NCBI RefSeq assembly: GCF_020141465.1
Contig: NZ_JAHSPD010000001.1
Span: 1,222,374 to 1,286,373, forward strand
Length of the DNA stretch: 64,000 bases
Direction of reading: 5' to 3'
Source of the DNA: Roseovarius carneus
Lineage (GTDB): Bacteria > Pseudomonadota > Alphaproteobacteria > Rhodobacterales > Rhodobacteraceae
Positions 1 to 8,750 of the stretch are shown piece by piece. Within the stretch, counting starts at the first letter, position 1. Each line of letters opens with the position of its first letter. The notes under the pieces were generated by a model. The model saw nothing but the letters and a program-made list of their open reading frames with translations, ran no database searches and was not told where the DNA came from. The translations under genes and the position numbers were made by a program.

Positions 1-265
1 CATGCACGGCATGCAGATAGGGGCCGGGATCAAGGTCATGCTCGCGCATCAACCCCGCCAACGTGGTGCCATGGGTGCGCCAGTAATGCCCCCGTAGATA
101 ATCGGCCTCCGCGTGGCTCACCCCGAGCGCGTCCACCACAAATGCTGTCATCCGCTGCTCGATTTGATCGAAGAGGCGCATATGTGGCGGGTAAAGCGTG
201 TTGTCGAGGTCAAAGACCCAGGTGCGGATCTGCGAAAACCCGTGAGAGAAATCATGCGCTGTCAT
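1..265 (-). CDS. HAD-family pyrimidine 5'-nucleotidase (partial, 3' end outside window)
   Basis: Only the N-terminal 88 codons are present; the gene runs off the left edge. Residues 18-27 read FDLDNTLYPP, the HAD motif I in which D19 would be the nucleophile and D21 the acid/base; the YPP continuation is typical of the pyrimidine 5'-nucleotidase (SDT1-like) branch, which dephosphorylates UMP/CMP-type nucleotides. The rest (FDQIEQRM, GHYWRTHGTTLAGLM) fits the cap region of that family. It is transcribed away from the GntR gene, with about 120 bp between them. Family identity is firm; substrate is inferred. Confidence 0.8.
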   Translation of the reverse strand, partial: MTAHDFSHGFSQIRTWVFDLDNTLYPPHMRLFDQIEQRMTAFVVDALGVSHAEADYLRGHYWRTHGTTLAGLMREHDLDPGPYLHAVH

Positions 266-387
266 GGGGGCCAAGGTAGGAGCGGGGCGGGGCGCGTCAA
301 TCTAGAAAGGGATGCCATGACGTGCCATCTTTACTTTGCGACTTGTCCGGCGCTAAGTTTGTCTCTCCGATGTGTAAGGAAAGCCTG

Positions 388-1032
388 ATGAAACCCGTCC
401 AGAAAGACGCCTATATTTTGATCCTCGAAGCGATTGACATAGGTGTGTTCAAACCCGGTGATCGCCTTGTAGAGAGCGATCTGGCCGAGCGTTTTGGCGT
501 GTCGCGCACCCCCATTCGCGAGGCGCTGCAACGGCTGGAGACGCAATCGCTCTTGGCGCGCGACGGGCGGAGCCTGATCGTGGCCTCGCTGGATCACAAC
601 CAGCTGGCCGAGCTTTACGTTGTGCGGGCCGAGCTTGAAGGGCTGGCGGCAAGCCTCGCTGCACGCCACGCGACCCCCGAAGAAGTGGCGGTGCTGCGCG
701 ATATGGTGGAGGATGACCGCAAGCTGATGGGCCATCCGGACAAGATGGCGCGCGCGAACCGGCGCTTTCACAAGCAGATACATCTCTCGTCGCATAACCG
801 CTTTCTGGTGCAGCAGCTCGATCTGGTGCATCGCTCCATGGCGCTGATGGCGACCACATCACTCGCCGCCGTAGGACGCGACGAAATGGCGATCGCCGAG
901 CATGATGCGATCGTGAGCGCCATTGAAACAAGCGATTGCGCGGGTGCGCATGCAGCCCTCAAGGCGCATATCTCAAAAGCGTTTGTGACGCGCCTCAAGC
1001 TGGACTCGGGCGAGGTCGAATCCACCCTTTAG
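388..1032 (+). CDS. GntR-family regulator, FadR/FCD subfamily
   Basis: 214 aa. Residues about 5-65 are a GntR winged helix (IGVFKPGDRLVESDLAERF, then VSRTPIREALQRLE), and the remainder is an all-helical FCD ligand domain with the usual FHKQIH segment and a later His near AHAALKAHI. FCD regulators usually bind small carboxylates and control an adjacent catabolic gene; the effector is not evident. The ATG at 388 is chosen because AAGGAA lies 5 bp upstream; an in-frame ATG at 322 lacks such a site. The gene diverges from the HAD gene, and its last 60 bp overlap convergently with the glycosyltransferase gene. Confidence 0.85.
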   Translation: MKPVQKDAYILILEAIDIGVFKPGDRLVESDLAERFGVSRTPIREALQRLETQSLLARDGRSLIVASLDHNQLAELYVVRAELEGLAASLAARHATPEEVAVLRDMVEDDRKLMGHPDKMARANRRFHKQIHLSSHNRFLVQQLDLVHRSMALMATTSLAAVGRDEMAIAEHDAIVSAIETSDCAGAHAALKAHISKAFVTRLKLDSGEVESTL

Positions 1033-2910
1033 GGCCGATTTTCCAACATGGGCGAGAGAGTGCCCGTGGCTTGTCTTGTCCCAGAAAAACGGCGCGAAGA
1101 TCAGCTCATAAAGGGCTTTGTAGGCCGCAATCGTGCCAAGCGGCGTGTAGAGATGCGTTGTCGGCACCCATGGCATGAGGTGACGGTGAAACCGGCCCGA
1201 GACAGCCATGAGGTGAATGCCGATATTGAGCACCTCCACCGCGAGAAAAAGCCGCCCAAACGCCAAGAGCACATCGCGCGGCATTATGGGATCAAGCGGG
1301 TGCGGCAGGCCAAAGAGCACCAGCCAGAAGGACCACAGAAACGGCGCCAGCATGAATTGCGAGAGCGCCGCCACGAAATGCGCCTGAAACCCCCAGAATT
1401 TCCACGCGCCAAGCTGCCGGTATAGCAAGCGTGGCTGACGCATATGCACGAGATAGGTGGTCATATAGCCCTTGAGCCAGCGAGAGCGCTGTTTGATCCA
1501 TGGCCAAGGTTTGCATGCCGCCTCCTCGCCGGTGACGGTCCCGATCACTTCGGTCCTGTAGCCATGCCGCGCGAGGCGAAAGCCCAGATCGGCGTCTTCG
1601 GTCACGTTATGCGCGTCCCACCCGCCAAGGGTTTCAAGCACTTCGCGGCGAAAATAGAGTGTGGTGCCCCCCAGAGGGATCGCAAAGCCCAGCCGTGCGA
1701 GGCCGGGCAGCATGATGCGGAACCATGTAGCATATTCGATGGAAAAGCAGCGCGCGAGCCAGTTTTGCCGCGGGTTATAGTAATCGAGGATCCCTTGCAG
1801 GCAGACAACATCGGGCGGTGCGGCCTGAAAGCGGCGCGCCACCTGCGTGATCTGATCCGGATCGGGTGCGTCTTCCGCATCGAAAATGCCGATGATGTCG
1901 CCCTCGCAGAAATCGAGCGCATAGTTCATCGCGCGCGGTTTCGTGCGTGGCTTGCCATCGGGCACGATCACGGCCCGCATCCATGGGGGCAGGTCGATTT
2001 CTGCCAGCGTTTTCTGGGTCATTGCGTCATTTTCTTCAAGCACGAGGACCACATCGAGCAGGCATTTGGGATAGCTAAGCCGTGCAAGGCGGGTGATGAG
2101 GGCATGGGCGATCTCCGTCTCTTGAAAAAGCGGGACCAGCACCGAAACCTTTGGCAGCTTTTGGTCGACGGAGACGGGCTGGACATTGGCCTCTGCTGGG
2201 CCGGCCATGATGCGGGCCATCAGAGCGGCTGTTTTGAGGCCTGCCGAGACAAGGAGTGTGAGCGTGGCCCAGCCGACGAAGATGCCGAAAACTGCTGTGG
2301 GGAAAAGCACCGTTAGCAGGGCCAGTGCCGTGAGGCACACAAGTGTGACCGTGAGCCGTGCATAGGGTGTCTCGCGCCATGTGCGGCAGCTTTCGGCCTC
2401 GGGGACGCGGGCTTTTGCCGCCGCGGTCAGGGCGGCGCGGTTGAGATTTGCCACGCTGTGCTGAATATCGCGGCGTGGCGCGAGCATCATGGGCAAGTCC
2501 GTGATGCCGCGCGGCAGATCGCGCGCGGCGCGGCGCAGGGTCTCGGGGTTATGGGTGGCGATGTGGAGCGTGCCCTCATCATCGTGCAGCGGCAAGAGCG
2601 CATGCTTAACCAATTGCGCGGGGTCGATTCCCTCCAAACGCGTGCCGTAATGCGCGAGCCCGGCCGCATCCAGAGCCGCCGTTCCGGCGCGCGCCGCCCG
2701 CGCGTTGAGGATCGTGGCCTCATCGGTCAGCCCTTCGGAAACCAGCACCCGATCCAGTGGCGCATCGCAATGTTTCTGAACGATTTTAGCAAGGTCCGCG
2801 TCGGCGCGGGAGATGACGCCCGATTCCACCAGATCGCGGGCCAAGCCGGTCAGCGGAACTGCGCGTGCACGCGAGGTTCCGCCCGGCTGCCGTAACTCGG
2901 AGATGCCCAT
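973..2910 (-). CDS. Membrane family-2 glycosyltransferase with N-terminal type II secretion E-like domain
   Basis: 645 aa. The N-terminus (about 25-150: DLVESGVISRADADLAKI..., VLVSEGLTDEATIL) resembles the MshEN/T2SSE_N cyclic-di-GMP or ATPase-associated domain. One or two membrane helices follow (about 190-240). The GT2 catalytic domain (about 255-480) has KVSVLVPLFQE, the DAEDAPD metal/UDP-sugar motif, EDADLGFRL and QRSRWLKG (the QxxRW motif of processive synthases), and several C-terminal helices follow. It probably polymerises or exports a surface polysaccharide at the inner membrane; the sugar is unknown. The start has GGAAGGG upstream. A CtrA-like box lies 74-89 bp upstream. The 3' end overlaps the GntR gene. 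Confidence 0.85.
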   Translation of the reverse strand: MGISELRQPGGTSRARAVPLTGLARDLVESGVISRADADLAKIVQKHCDAPLDRVLVSEGLTDEATILNARAARAGTAALDAAGLAHYGTRLEGIDPAQLVKHALLPLHDDEGTLHIATHNPETLRRAARDLPRGITDLPMMLAPRRDIQHSVANLNRAALTAAAKARVPEAESCRTWRETPYARLTVTLVCLTALALLTVLFPTAVFGIFVGWATLTLLVSAGLKTAALMARIMAGPAEANVQPVSVDQKLPKVSVLVPLFQETEIAHALITRLARLSYPKCLLDVVLVLEENDAMTQKTLAEIDLPPWMRAVIVPDGKPRTKPRAMNYALDFCEGDIIGIFDAEDAPDPDQITQVARRFQAAPPDVVCLQGILDYYNPRQNWLARCFSIEYATWFRIMLPGLARLGFAIPLGGTTLYFRREVLETLGGWDAHNVTEDADLGFRLARHGYRTEVIGTVTGEEAACKPWPWIKQRSRWLKGYMTTYLVHMRQPRLLYRQLGAWKFWGFQAHFVAALSQFMLAPFLWSFWLVLFGLPHPLDPIMPRDVLLAFGRLFLAVEVLNIGIHLMAVSGRFHRHLMPWVPTTHLYTPLGTIAAYKALYELIFAPFFWDKTSHGHSLAHVGKSALKGGFDLARVQLEARHKRF

Positions 2911-2983
2911 TGAAATGCCCTTCCATTCGCCCTGTCCAGAAGCGAACTTGGTTCATTATGATTAATGGAGCGTAAAGATAACC

Positions 2984-2999
2984 TTAACAGGCAGTTAAC
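2984..2999. promoter_or_regulatory. CtrA-type box upstream of the glycosyltransferase
   Basis: TTAA, exactly seven bases (CAGGCAG), then TTAAC. This matches the recalled CtrA full-site pattern TTAA-N7-TTAAC. It lies in the 109-bp gap between carA and the glycosyltransferase, both read leftward, so the glycosyltransferase is the only gene whose promoter it can serve nearby. CtrA control is inferred from the motif. Confidence 0.6.
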
Positions 3000-3019
3000 A
3001 GGCCAATAATGTCGCAAGC

Positions 3020-4168
3020 TTAGCCGCGCATGGAGGCTGCAAAACGCTCAAAGAGGTAAAAGCTGTCTTGTGGGCCGGGGCTGGCCTCGGGATGATGCTG
3101 CACCGAAAAAACCGGGCGATCCTTTACGCGGATCCCACAATTGGACCCATCAAAGAGCGATACATGCGTCTCCATCACATTCTCGGGCAGGGTCTGGCTG
3201 TCAACGGCAAAGCCATGATTCATCGAGGTGATTTCCACCTTGCCGGTTTCCATATCCTTGACGGGATGGTTTGCGCCATGATGGCCGTGGTTCATCTTGA
3301 TCGTGCGCGCGCCCAGCGCAAGCGCCAGCATCTGATGCCCGAGGCAAATCCCGAAAAGCGGGATATCCTTGGCCAGAACACCTTGGATCATCGGCACCGC
3401 ATAGGTCCCGGTGGCTGCGGGATCACCGGGGCCATTGGAGAGAAACACACCGTCGGGATTGTGGGCTAGAACCTCTTCCGTGGTGGCGGTGGCGGGCAGC
3501 ACGGTCACATCGCAGCCCGCCGAGGCAAGACACCGCAGGATGTTGCGTTTCGCGCCGTAATCAATCGCCACAACCTTGTGCTGCGGGTTTTCCTGCCGCG
3601 TATAGCCCTCGGGCCAGGCCCAGCGCATCTCGTCCCAGCGATAGGACTGCGCGCAGGTGACATCCTTGGCCAGATCAAGCCCCTCAAGACCCACAAAGCC
3701 GCGGGCCTTGGCCACCAGAGCGGCGGTGTCGAAATTGCCCTCCGGGTCATGCGCAAGTGCTGCATGGGGCGCGCCCTGCTGGCGGATGGCGCGGGTGAGG
3801 CGGCGGGTGTCAATGCCTCCGATGGCGATACGCCCGCGCCGCGCCAGCCAATCGGTCAGCTCTTCTGTGCTGCGCCAGTTGCTTGCGTCTGTCGGGTCCC
3901 ATTTCACGACCATACCGCTCGCCACTGGCTCGGCAGTTTCGTCATCTTCGGGGGTCACGCCCGTGTTGCCCACATGTGGGAAGGTGAAGGTCACGATCTG
4001 TCCCGCATAAGACGGGTCGGTCATGATCTCCTGATAGCCTGTCATGGCGGTGTTGAAACAAAGCTCGGCCACCGTCTCGCCCGTGGCGCCAAAGCCGCGT
4101 CCGTAAAAAACGGTGCCATCTGCAAGAGCTAGGCAGGCGGTGGGGCGGGTTTGGGGGGCTTGGGACAT
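3020..4168 (-). CDS. carA: Carbamoyl-phosphate synthase small subunit
   Basis: 382 aa, normal length. It supplies ammonia from glutamine to the large subunit for carbamoyl phosphate, the precursor of arginine and pyrimidines. The N-terminal small-subunit domain (ALADGTVFYGRGFGA, FNTAMTGYQEIMTDPSY) is followed by a class I glutamine amidotransferase with the nucleophile elbow GICLGHQ and the His/Glu pair in VQHHPEASPG. The internal ATG at 4168 is preferred over 4216: it has GGAG about 9 bp upstream, and the extra 16 residues look non-homologous. carB is not in the window. It is divergent from the YqeY gene. Confidence 0.95.
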   Translation of the reverse strand: MSQAPQTRPTACLALADGTVFYGRGFGATGETVAELCFNTAMTGYQEIMTDPSYAGQIVTFTFPHVGNTGVTPEDDETAEPVASGMVVKWDPTDASNWRSTEELTDWLARRGRIAIGGIDTRRLTRAIRQQGAPHAALAHDPEGNFDTAALVAKARGFVGLEGLDLAKDVTCAQSYRWDEMRWAWPEGYTRQENPQHKVVAIDYGAKRNILRCLASAGCDVTVLPATATTEEVLAHNPDGVFLSNGPGDPAATGTYAVPMIQGVLAKDIPLFGICLGHQMLALALGARTIKMNHGHHGANHPVKDMETGKVEITSMNHGFAVDSQTLPENVMETHVSLFDGSNCGIRVKDRPVFSVQHHPEASPGPQDSFYLFERFAASMRG

Positions 4169-4342
4169 GGGGTGCGCTCCGGGGGCTGGCAGGCAGGGGC
4201 AAAATCTGCGCGACACTAGGTCCGGGCTGGGGGGCGGTCAAGGGGCGGGTCTGGTTGTCTTGCGGGCGCAGCTTATATAAAGGGGCGAAACGATGAAGGC
4301 GTCCCCCAAAGGCTGGCGGCGCGAACAGAGGGTTTGAACCAG

Positions 4343-4804
4343 ATGAGTATGCGTGAACGGATCGACACCGCCTTGAAGCAGGCGATGAGAGACAAAGACA
4401 CGGCGCGTCTGGCGACGTTGCGTCTGATCAATGCGGCGATCAAGGATCAGGAGATTGCGGCGCGCGGCAAGGGGGGTGAGGTCAGCGTCAGCGATGACGA
4501 CGTGCTGGCGATCCTTGGCAAGATGACCAAGCAGCGGCAGGAATCAGTGCGCGCCTATGAAGAGGGCGGGCGAATTGATCTGGCTGAGCGCGAGCGCGGC
4601 GAGGTTGTGATCATCGAGGAATTCTTGCCCCGCCAACTTGGCGATGATGAAGTGGAGGCCGCGATTGATGCGGCCATTGCCGAGACGGAAGCAAGTTCCA
4701 TCCGCGATATGGGCACCGTGATGGGTGCTCTGAAGGCGCGCTATACTGGTCAGATGGATTTCGGCACGGTTGGGCCGAAGGTCAAGGACAAGCTCTGCTC
4801 CTGA
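4343..4804 (+). CDS. GatB/YqeY domain-containing protein
   Basis: About 153 aa, helical, matching the stand-alone YqeY family whose fold is shared with the tail of the amidotransferase subunit GatB. Typical features are the opening RIDTALKQAMRDKD, TLRLINAAIKDQEI, the acidic loop around DDDVLAILGKM and the closing GxVMGALKARYTGQMD motif. The molecular role is not settled; a tRNA- or amidotransferase-related function is inferred from the fold. A TTG at 4334 gives a longer reading, but the ATG at 4343 sits at a better distance from the AGAGG at about 4327. It is transcribed divergently from carA. Confidence 0.85.
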   Translation: MSMRERIDTALKQAMRDKDTARLATLRLINAAIKDQEIAARGKGGEVSVSDDDVLAILGKMTKQRQESVRAYEEGGRIDLAERERGEVVIIEEFLPRQLGDDEVEAAIDAAIAETEASSIRDMGTVMGALKARYTGQMDFGTVGPKVKDKLCS

Positions 4805-4819
4805 GCTGAGTGGACCCGC

Positions 4820-5323
4820 CTATTGTTCGACGCTGCGCGCGACGCGTAGCGCGCCGGAAATCTCCGAATAGAGCACTTTGCGCTCGTCCTCGGACAAAAA
4901 CGCGCCGATTTCGACCACACGTCCGCTGCCCTTGAGGGTCAGATAATGCGCGACCGGCCCGCCGGTGGGATGCATATCGACCTGTGCCCAATAGCTGTTG
5001 CAACCCCACTCCAGCACCTCACCCTTGGGGTTGGTGCGCGTCAGATGCACGGCATCGCTGTCGATGATCAGCGCCTCATGCATGCGCCCGGTGTCATAGC
5101 TGTGCGAGAGCGCCCACCACATTCCCGCAACTGCCGCGATCAGAAAGGGCAAGAGCCCCCACAGAACCACAGTACCCAAAAGCGGAATGAGCGGGAAGGT
5201 CAGGAAAATACATGTCACCATCATGAAACCCGCAAACCCCCGCTTGGGCAGCGAGCGATGTGGCCAAAGATCAAGCCGGGCAGGCGTGGCGGATGTGGGG
5301 GAGGAGGTCCATTCGTAAGGCAT
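4820..5323 (-). CDS. DUF2244 integral membrane protein
   Basis: 167 aa. Two adjacent hydrophobic helices lie at about residues 30-72 (FMMVTCIFLTFPLIPLLG and the following VVLWGLLPFLIAAVAG), after which comes a soluble domain with W-rich strands (EVLEWGCNSYWAQVDM, LKGSGRVVEIGAFLSEDER). This is the DUF2244 architecture common in alphaproteobacteria, often found near respiratory or quinone genes; no biochemical role is established that I know of. It is convergent with the YqeY gene, 15 bp apart, and divergent from the DUF4329 gene. Confidence 0.8.
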   Translation of the reverse strand: MPYEWTSSPTSATPARLDLWPHRSLPKRGFAGFMMVTCIFLTFPLIPLLGTVVLWGLLPFLIAAVAGMWWALSHSYDTGRMHEALIIDSDAVHLTRTNPKGEVLEWGCNSYWAQVDMHPTGGPVAHYLTLKGSGRVVEIGAFLSEDERKVLYSEISGALRVARSVEQ

Positions 5324-5455
5324 GGCTTTGTTTTAATCCGTATCGCGCGCGAGAAAAGTGCTGATTTGAAACCAAAGGGTCAAGGCCCGGCTTTGCTTGC
5401 ACCGGATGTATATGTGTCGCAGGGTCAAGGCCGTGTTTGTGCACAGGGCTTCGCT

Positions 5456-6046
5456 ATGAAAAAATCTGTCTTGTCCTTTGGCACGCTGGCATTGCTGGCG
5501 GGCGGTTTGTGGACGATTGCGGTTGCCCTTGAGGGCGCGGAGGAGATGGCGGTGCTGCGTGCAGAGGTGAGAGCCGCGCAGGGATATGACGAGGTGGATG
5601 TCGCGCGCGCGGTCCTGAGCGCGGCGCAGATCACATCCTTTGCACAAAATCTCGAATTTTGCGGCTATCTTGGGCTGGATGCTGCGGGCGTTATCCGCAG
5701 TTCGGAGGTGGTGCGGGGTCTGGTGGATGAATGCTCCCCCCTCTGGCCCGATGATCTGGAAGTCGTGGCCTCGTGGCATACCCATGCGGCCTATGACACC
5801 GGCGCGTGGTCAGAGGTGCCCACGGTGATTGATATCGAAGCCGATGAGGATGAGGGGATCGACGGTTATGTCGCCACCCCCGGTGGGCGCTTCTGGTTTG
5901 TGGATACCGAAGCGATGGAGGTCGTGCAGCTTTGCGCGCGGGGCGCGTGTGTGCCTGTGGACGTGGCTTACGTGCCCGGCTCGGAAGGGTACATCTGGCA
6001 AAGCTACACCTATCAGGAATTGCTGGACCGGGAGGCCGCGCAATAG
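5456..6046 (+). CDS. DUF4329 domain protein with signal anchor
   Basis: 196 aa. The N-terminus MKKSVLSFGTLALLAGG is a signal peptide or membrane anchor, so the protein is probably periplasmic. The body carries HTH at residues 108-110 inside VVASWHTHAAYD, then an acidic segment (IDIEADEDEGIDG) and YVATPGGRFWFVD, the layout I associate with DUF4329, in which a His-x-His strand precedes an S/D segment and a GYxxTPxG strand. This is loosely like JAMM metalloproteases, but the canonical S-x2-D is not obvious. The start at 5456 is picked because it begins the signal peptide. The function is unknown. Confidence 0.7.
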   Translation: MKKSVLSFGTLALLAGGLWTIAVALEGAEEMAVLRAEVRAAQGYDEVDVARAVLSAAQITSFAQNLEFCGYLGLDAAGVIRSSEVVRGLVDECSPLWPDDLEVVASWHTHAAYDTGAWSEVPTVIDIEADEDEGIDGYVATPGGRFWFVDTEAMEVVQLCARGACVPVDVAYVPGSEGYIWQSYTYQELLDREAAQ

Positions 6047-6067
6047 GTTTGCCGGGTAAAACGCTGC

Positions 6068-6511
6068 TCAGCGCGAATATTTGATGAACGGTGTGAGCGT
6101 GCCGATACGGTCGTAAAGCTGCCGTGCGGTGTGGTTGAAATCCTGCGTCATCCAATAGACCGACGGGCAACCGTCTGCATCGGCGGCCTTGTAGACCGCC
6201 TTGATCAGGGCGCGGCCCACACCCGTGCCACGCACCGAAGGATCGGCGTAGAGATCTTGCAGGTAGCACACATCCTCAAGCCGCCAGTTATGGGCATGGT
6301 AGATATAGTGAACGAGGCCTACTGGCGTGCCGTTTTGCTCGGCGATCAAGGCGTTCTGGTGTGCGTGATCCGGGCTGAGCAGACGTTTGAACGTGGTCTG
6401 ATAGACCTCCTCAGGCACGCTCGTCTCGTAATATTCCAGATAGGCTTTCCAGAGCGCGCGCCATGCGCCCTCATCCGATGGGGCGATGGGGCGGATCGTG
6501 GTTTGGGTCAT
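6068..6511 (-). CDS. GNAT N-acetyltransferase
   Basis: 147 aa, a full single GNAT domain. The acetyl-CoA binding segment is DLYADPSVRGTGVGRALI (R/Q-x-x-G-x-G/A), followed by MTQDFNHTARQLYDRIGT, the usual C-terminal helix with the N..A..LY motif. It likely transfers acetyl to a small amine; the substrate is not predictable. GGAG about 10 bp upstream of the ATG supports the start. It is followed downstream by the convergent DUF4329 gene and is preceded in the same direction by ecm, 30 bp away, so it may be the last gene of an ecm transcript. Confidence 0.85.
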   Translation of the reverse strand: MTQTTIRPIAPSDEGAWRALWKAYLEYYETSVPEEVYQTTFKRLLSPDHAHQNALIAEQNGTPVGLVHYIYHAHNWRLEDVCYLQDLYADPSVRGTGVGRALIKAVYKAADADGCPSVYWMTQDFNHTARQLYDRIGTLTPFIKYSR

Positions 6512-6541
6512 GGGGGCGTGCTCCGGGGGTACACTACGAGG

Positions 6542-8533
6542 CTATTCGGCGGCGACGGGTTTAGGATCGGCCAGCGTGACGATATCCATCATGATCGTGT
6601 TCAGCTCAAAATCCTTGGGTGTGTAGACCCGCGCGATGCCCATCGCCGTGAGGCGGGCGGCGTCGTCATCGGGGATAATGCCACCCACGATCACGGGCGT
6701 GTCTCCGAGACCCGCACTGCGCATCCGCTCCATCAACTCCTCGACCAGAGGAATATGGCTTCCCGACAGGATCGAGAGGCCAACAACATGCGCCTCATCC
6801 TCCAGCGCGGCCTTCACGATTTCCTCAGGTGTCAGGCGGATACCCTCATAGCGCATATCCATCCCGCAATCGCGGGCGCGGAAGGCGATCTGTTCGGCCC
6901 CGTTGGAGTGGCCGTCAAGGCCCGGCTTGCCCATCAGGAACTTGAGGCGGCGGCCAAGACGGTCGCTGACCGCGCTCACGGCCTCGCGGATATCATCCAA
7001 GCCTTCGGTCATGTTTGATGGGCTGGCCGACACACCTGTGGGGCCGCGGTATTCGCCGTGCACGGCGCGCATCTGAGCGGCCCATTCGCCGGTGGTGACA
7101 CCCACGCGGGCGGCATTGATGGAAGCGGGCATGATATTGCGCCCCTCGGATGCCGCAGCACGCAGATCGGCGAGGGCGATTTTCACAGCGGCCGCGTCAC
7201 GCGCCTCGCGCCATGCGTTGAGGCGGTCGATTTGCTCGGCCTCGACCGCCGGATCGACGGTCATGATGCCGCCATCCTCGGTTTGGAGCGGCGACGGCTC
7301 GCCACTTTGCCATTTGTTCACGCCAACGACGATGGTCTCGTTACGCTCGATCCGGCCCAGCCGCTCTGCGTTGCTATCAACCAAACGGGCCTTCATGTAA
7401 TCAATCGCACCGATCGCGCCGTCCATACTGTCGAGCGTATTCAGCTCGGCGCGCGCGCCGTCTTTCAGGGCCTCGACCTTCGCCTCGACCGCAGGGTTGC
7501 CATCAAAGAGGTCATCGAATTCCAGCAGGTCCGTCTCATAGGCGAGGATCTGCTGCATCCGCATCGACCATTGCTGATCCCAGGGGCGCGGCAGGCCAAG
7601 GGCTTCGTTCCACGCTGGCAATTGCACGGCGCGCGCGCGGGCGTTTTTGCTCAACGTCACGGCGAGCATTTCAATGAGGATGCGGTAGACGTTGTTCTCG
7701 GGCTGCTGCTCGGTCAGGCCGAGGCTGTTCACCTGCACGCCGTAGCGGAAACGGCGGAATTTGGGGTCCTCGACGCCGTAGCGCTCCAGCAAGATTTCGT
7801 CCCAGAGGTCCACAAAGGCGCGCATTTTGCACATCTCGGTCACGAACCGGATGCCTGCGTTCACGAAGAAAGAGATGCGGCCCGCGAGTGCCGGGAAATC
7901 CTCGGCGGGCACGCGGGGTTTCAACTCGTCCAGAACGGCGGTGGCGGTGGCAAGTGCAAAGGCAAGCTCCTGCTGCGGTGTCGCGCCTGCCTCTTGCAAA
8001 TGGTAGGAACACACGTTCATCGGGTTCCATTTAGGCACATTGGTATAGCAATACTCGGCCACGTCCCCTATCATTTTGAGCGAGGGTTTGGGCGGGCAGA
8101 TATAAGTCCCCCGGCTGAGATATTCCTTGATCAGATCGTTCTGCACCGTGCCTTGCAGGGCGCGCACATCCGCGCCTTGCTCCTCGGCCACCGCGATATA
8201 GAGCGACAAAAGCCATGGGGCCGTCGCATTGATCGTCATGGACGTGTTCATCTTCTCCAGCGGGATATCCTGAAACAACTGCCGCATATCGCCCAGATGG
8301 CAGACGGGCACGCCAACCTTGCCGACCTCGCCCTTGCTGAGGATATGATCGCTGTCATAGCCCGTTTGCGTTGGCAGATCGAAGGCCACGCTGAGGCCCG
8401 TCTGACCCTTTGCCAGATTCGAGCGGTAGAGCGCGTTGGAGGCCGACGCTGTGGAGTGGCCCGCATAGGTGCGGATCAGCCATGGGCGATCCTTGGCAGG
8501 GCTGTCGCTTGCTGGCGTGGTCGTCTCGGTCAT
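6542..8533 (-). CDS. ecm: Ethylmalonyl-CoA mutase
   Basis: 663 aa, single polypeptide. It is adenosylcobalamin dependent and converts (2R)-ethylmalonyl-CoA to methylsuccinyl-CoA in the ethylmalonyl-CoA pathway. The N-terminal TIM barrel has GLSVAFDLPTQTGYDSD and MTINATAP; the C-terminal B12 domain has KPGLDGHSNGAEQ (near residue 540) carrying the DxHxxG cobalt-ligand His, then GLSILSGSH and GGIIPDDD. The assignment to ecm rather than methylmalonyl-CoA mutase rests on this sequence type and on ccr lying 1.7 kb away. The ATG at 8533 has GGAGG at ideal spacing; a longer reading to 8584 would run through the shared upstream motif. Confidence 0.93.
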   Translation of the reverse strand: MTETTTPASDSPAKDRPWLIRTYAGHSTASASNALYRSNLAKGQTGLSVAFDLPTQTGYDSDHILSKGEVGKVGVPVCHLGDMRQLFQDIPLEKMNTSMTINATAPWLLSLYIAVAEEQGADVRALQGTVQNDLIKEYLSRGTYICPPKPSLKMIGDVAEYCYTNVPKWNPMNVCSYHLQEAGATPQQELAFALATATAVLDELKPRVPAEDFPALAGRISFFVNAGIRFVTEMCKMRAFVDLWDEILLERYGVEDPKFRRFRYGVQVNSLGLTEQQPENNVYRILIEMLAVTLSKNARARAVQLPAWNEALGLPRPWDQQWSMRMQQILAYETDLLEFDDLFDGNPAVEAKVEALKDGARAELNTLDSMDGAIGAIDYMKARLVDSNAERLGRIERNETIVVGVNKWQSGEPSPLQTEDGGIMTVDPAVEAEQIDRLNAWREARDAAAVKIALADLRAAASEGRNIMPASINAARVGVTTGEWAAQMRAVHGEYRGPTGVSASPSNMTEGLDDIREAVSAVSDRLGRRLKFLMGKPGLDGHSNGAEQIAFRARDCGMDMRYEGIRLTPEEIVKAALEDEAHVVGLSILSGSHIPLVEELMERMRSAGLGDTPVIVGGIIPDDDAARLTAMGIARVYTPKDFELNTIMMDIVTLADPKPVAAE

Positions 8534-8553
8534 GGCAGGGCCTCCGGAATCGA

Positions 8554-8565
8554 TTGCGCAATAAT
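8554..8565 (-). promoter_or_regulatory. Shared 12-bp motif upstream of ecm
   Basis: Read in the direction of ecm, the sequence is ATTATTGCGCAA, with a 10-bp palindrome ATTGCGCAAT at its core. The identical 12-mer occurs in the same orientation upstream of ccr (10175-10186). It lies 21-32 bp before the ecm ATG, a position suited to a repressor operator. No regulator is identified. Confidence 0.45.
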
Positions 8566-8750
8566 CGTGCGTTGCTGCGGACATATCGGGAATTTTATAC
8601 CTTTGTCAATTCGCTGCAACGCGGCATGATCGCCCGGCAGGGACGGTTGGTCAATCCCGCCGGCAAGAGCGCGCGCTTGGCCGAACTTCTGTGGCGCGCT
8701 TGTGTCTCTTGCTGTAATCAGGGAACGGGGCAACAAGACAAGGAGCGCGC

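Noticed and set aside
7058..8629. 523-codon open frame antisense to ecm
   Set aside because: High GC leaves open frames opposite real genes; the sense strand has complete Ecm motifs and the antisense product is Arg/His-rich with no recognisable domain.
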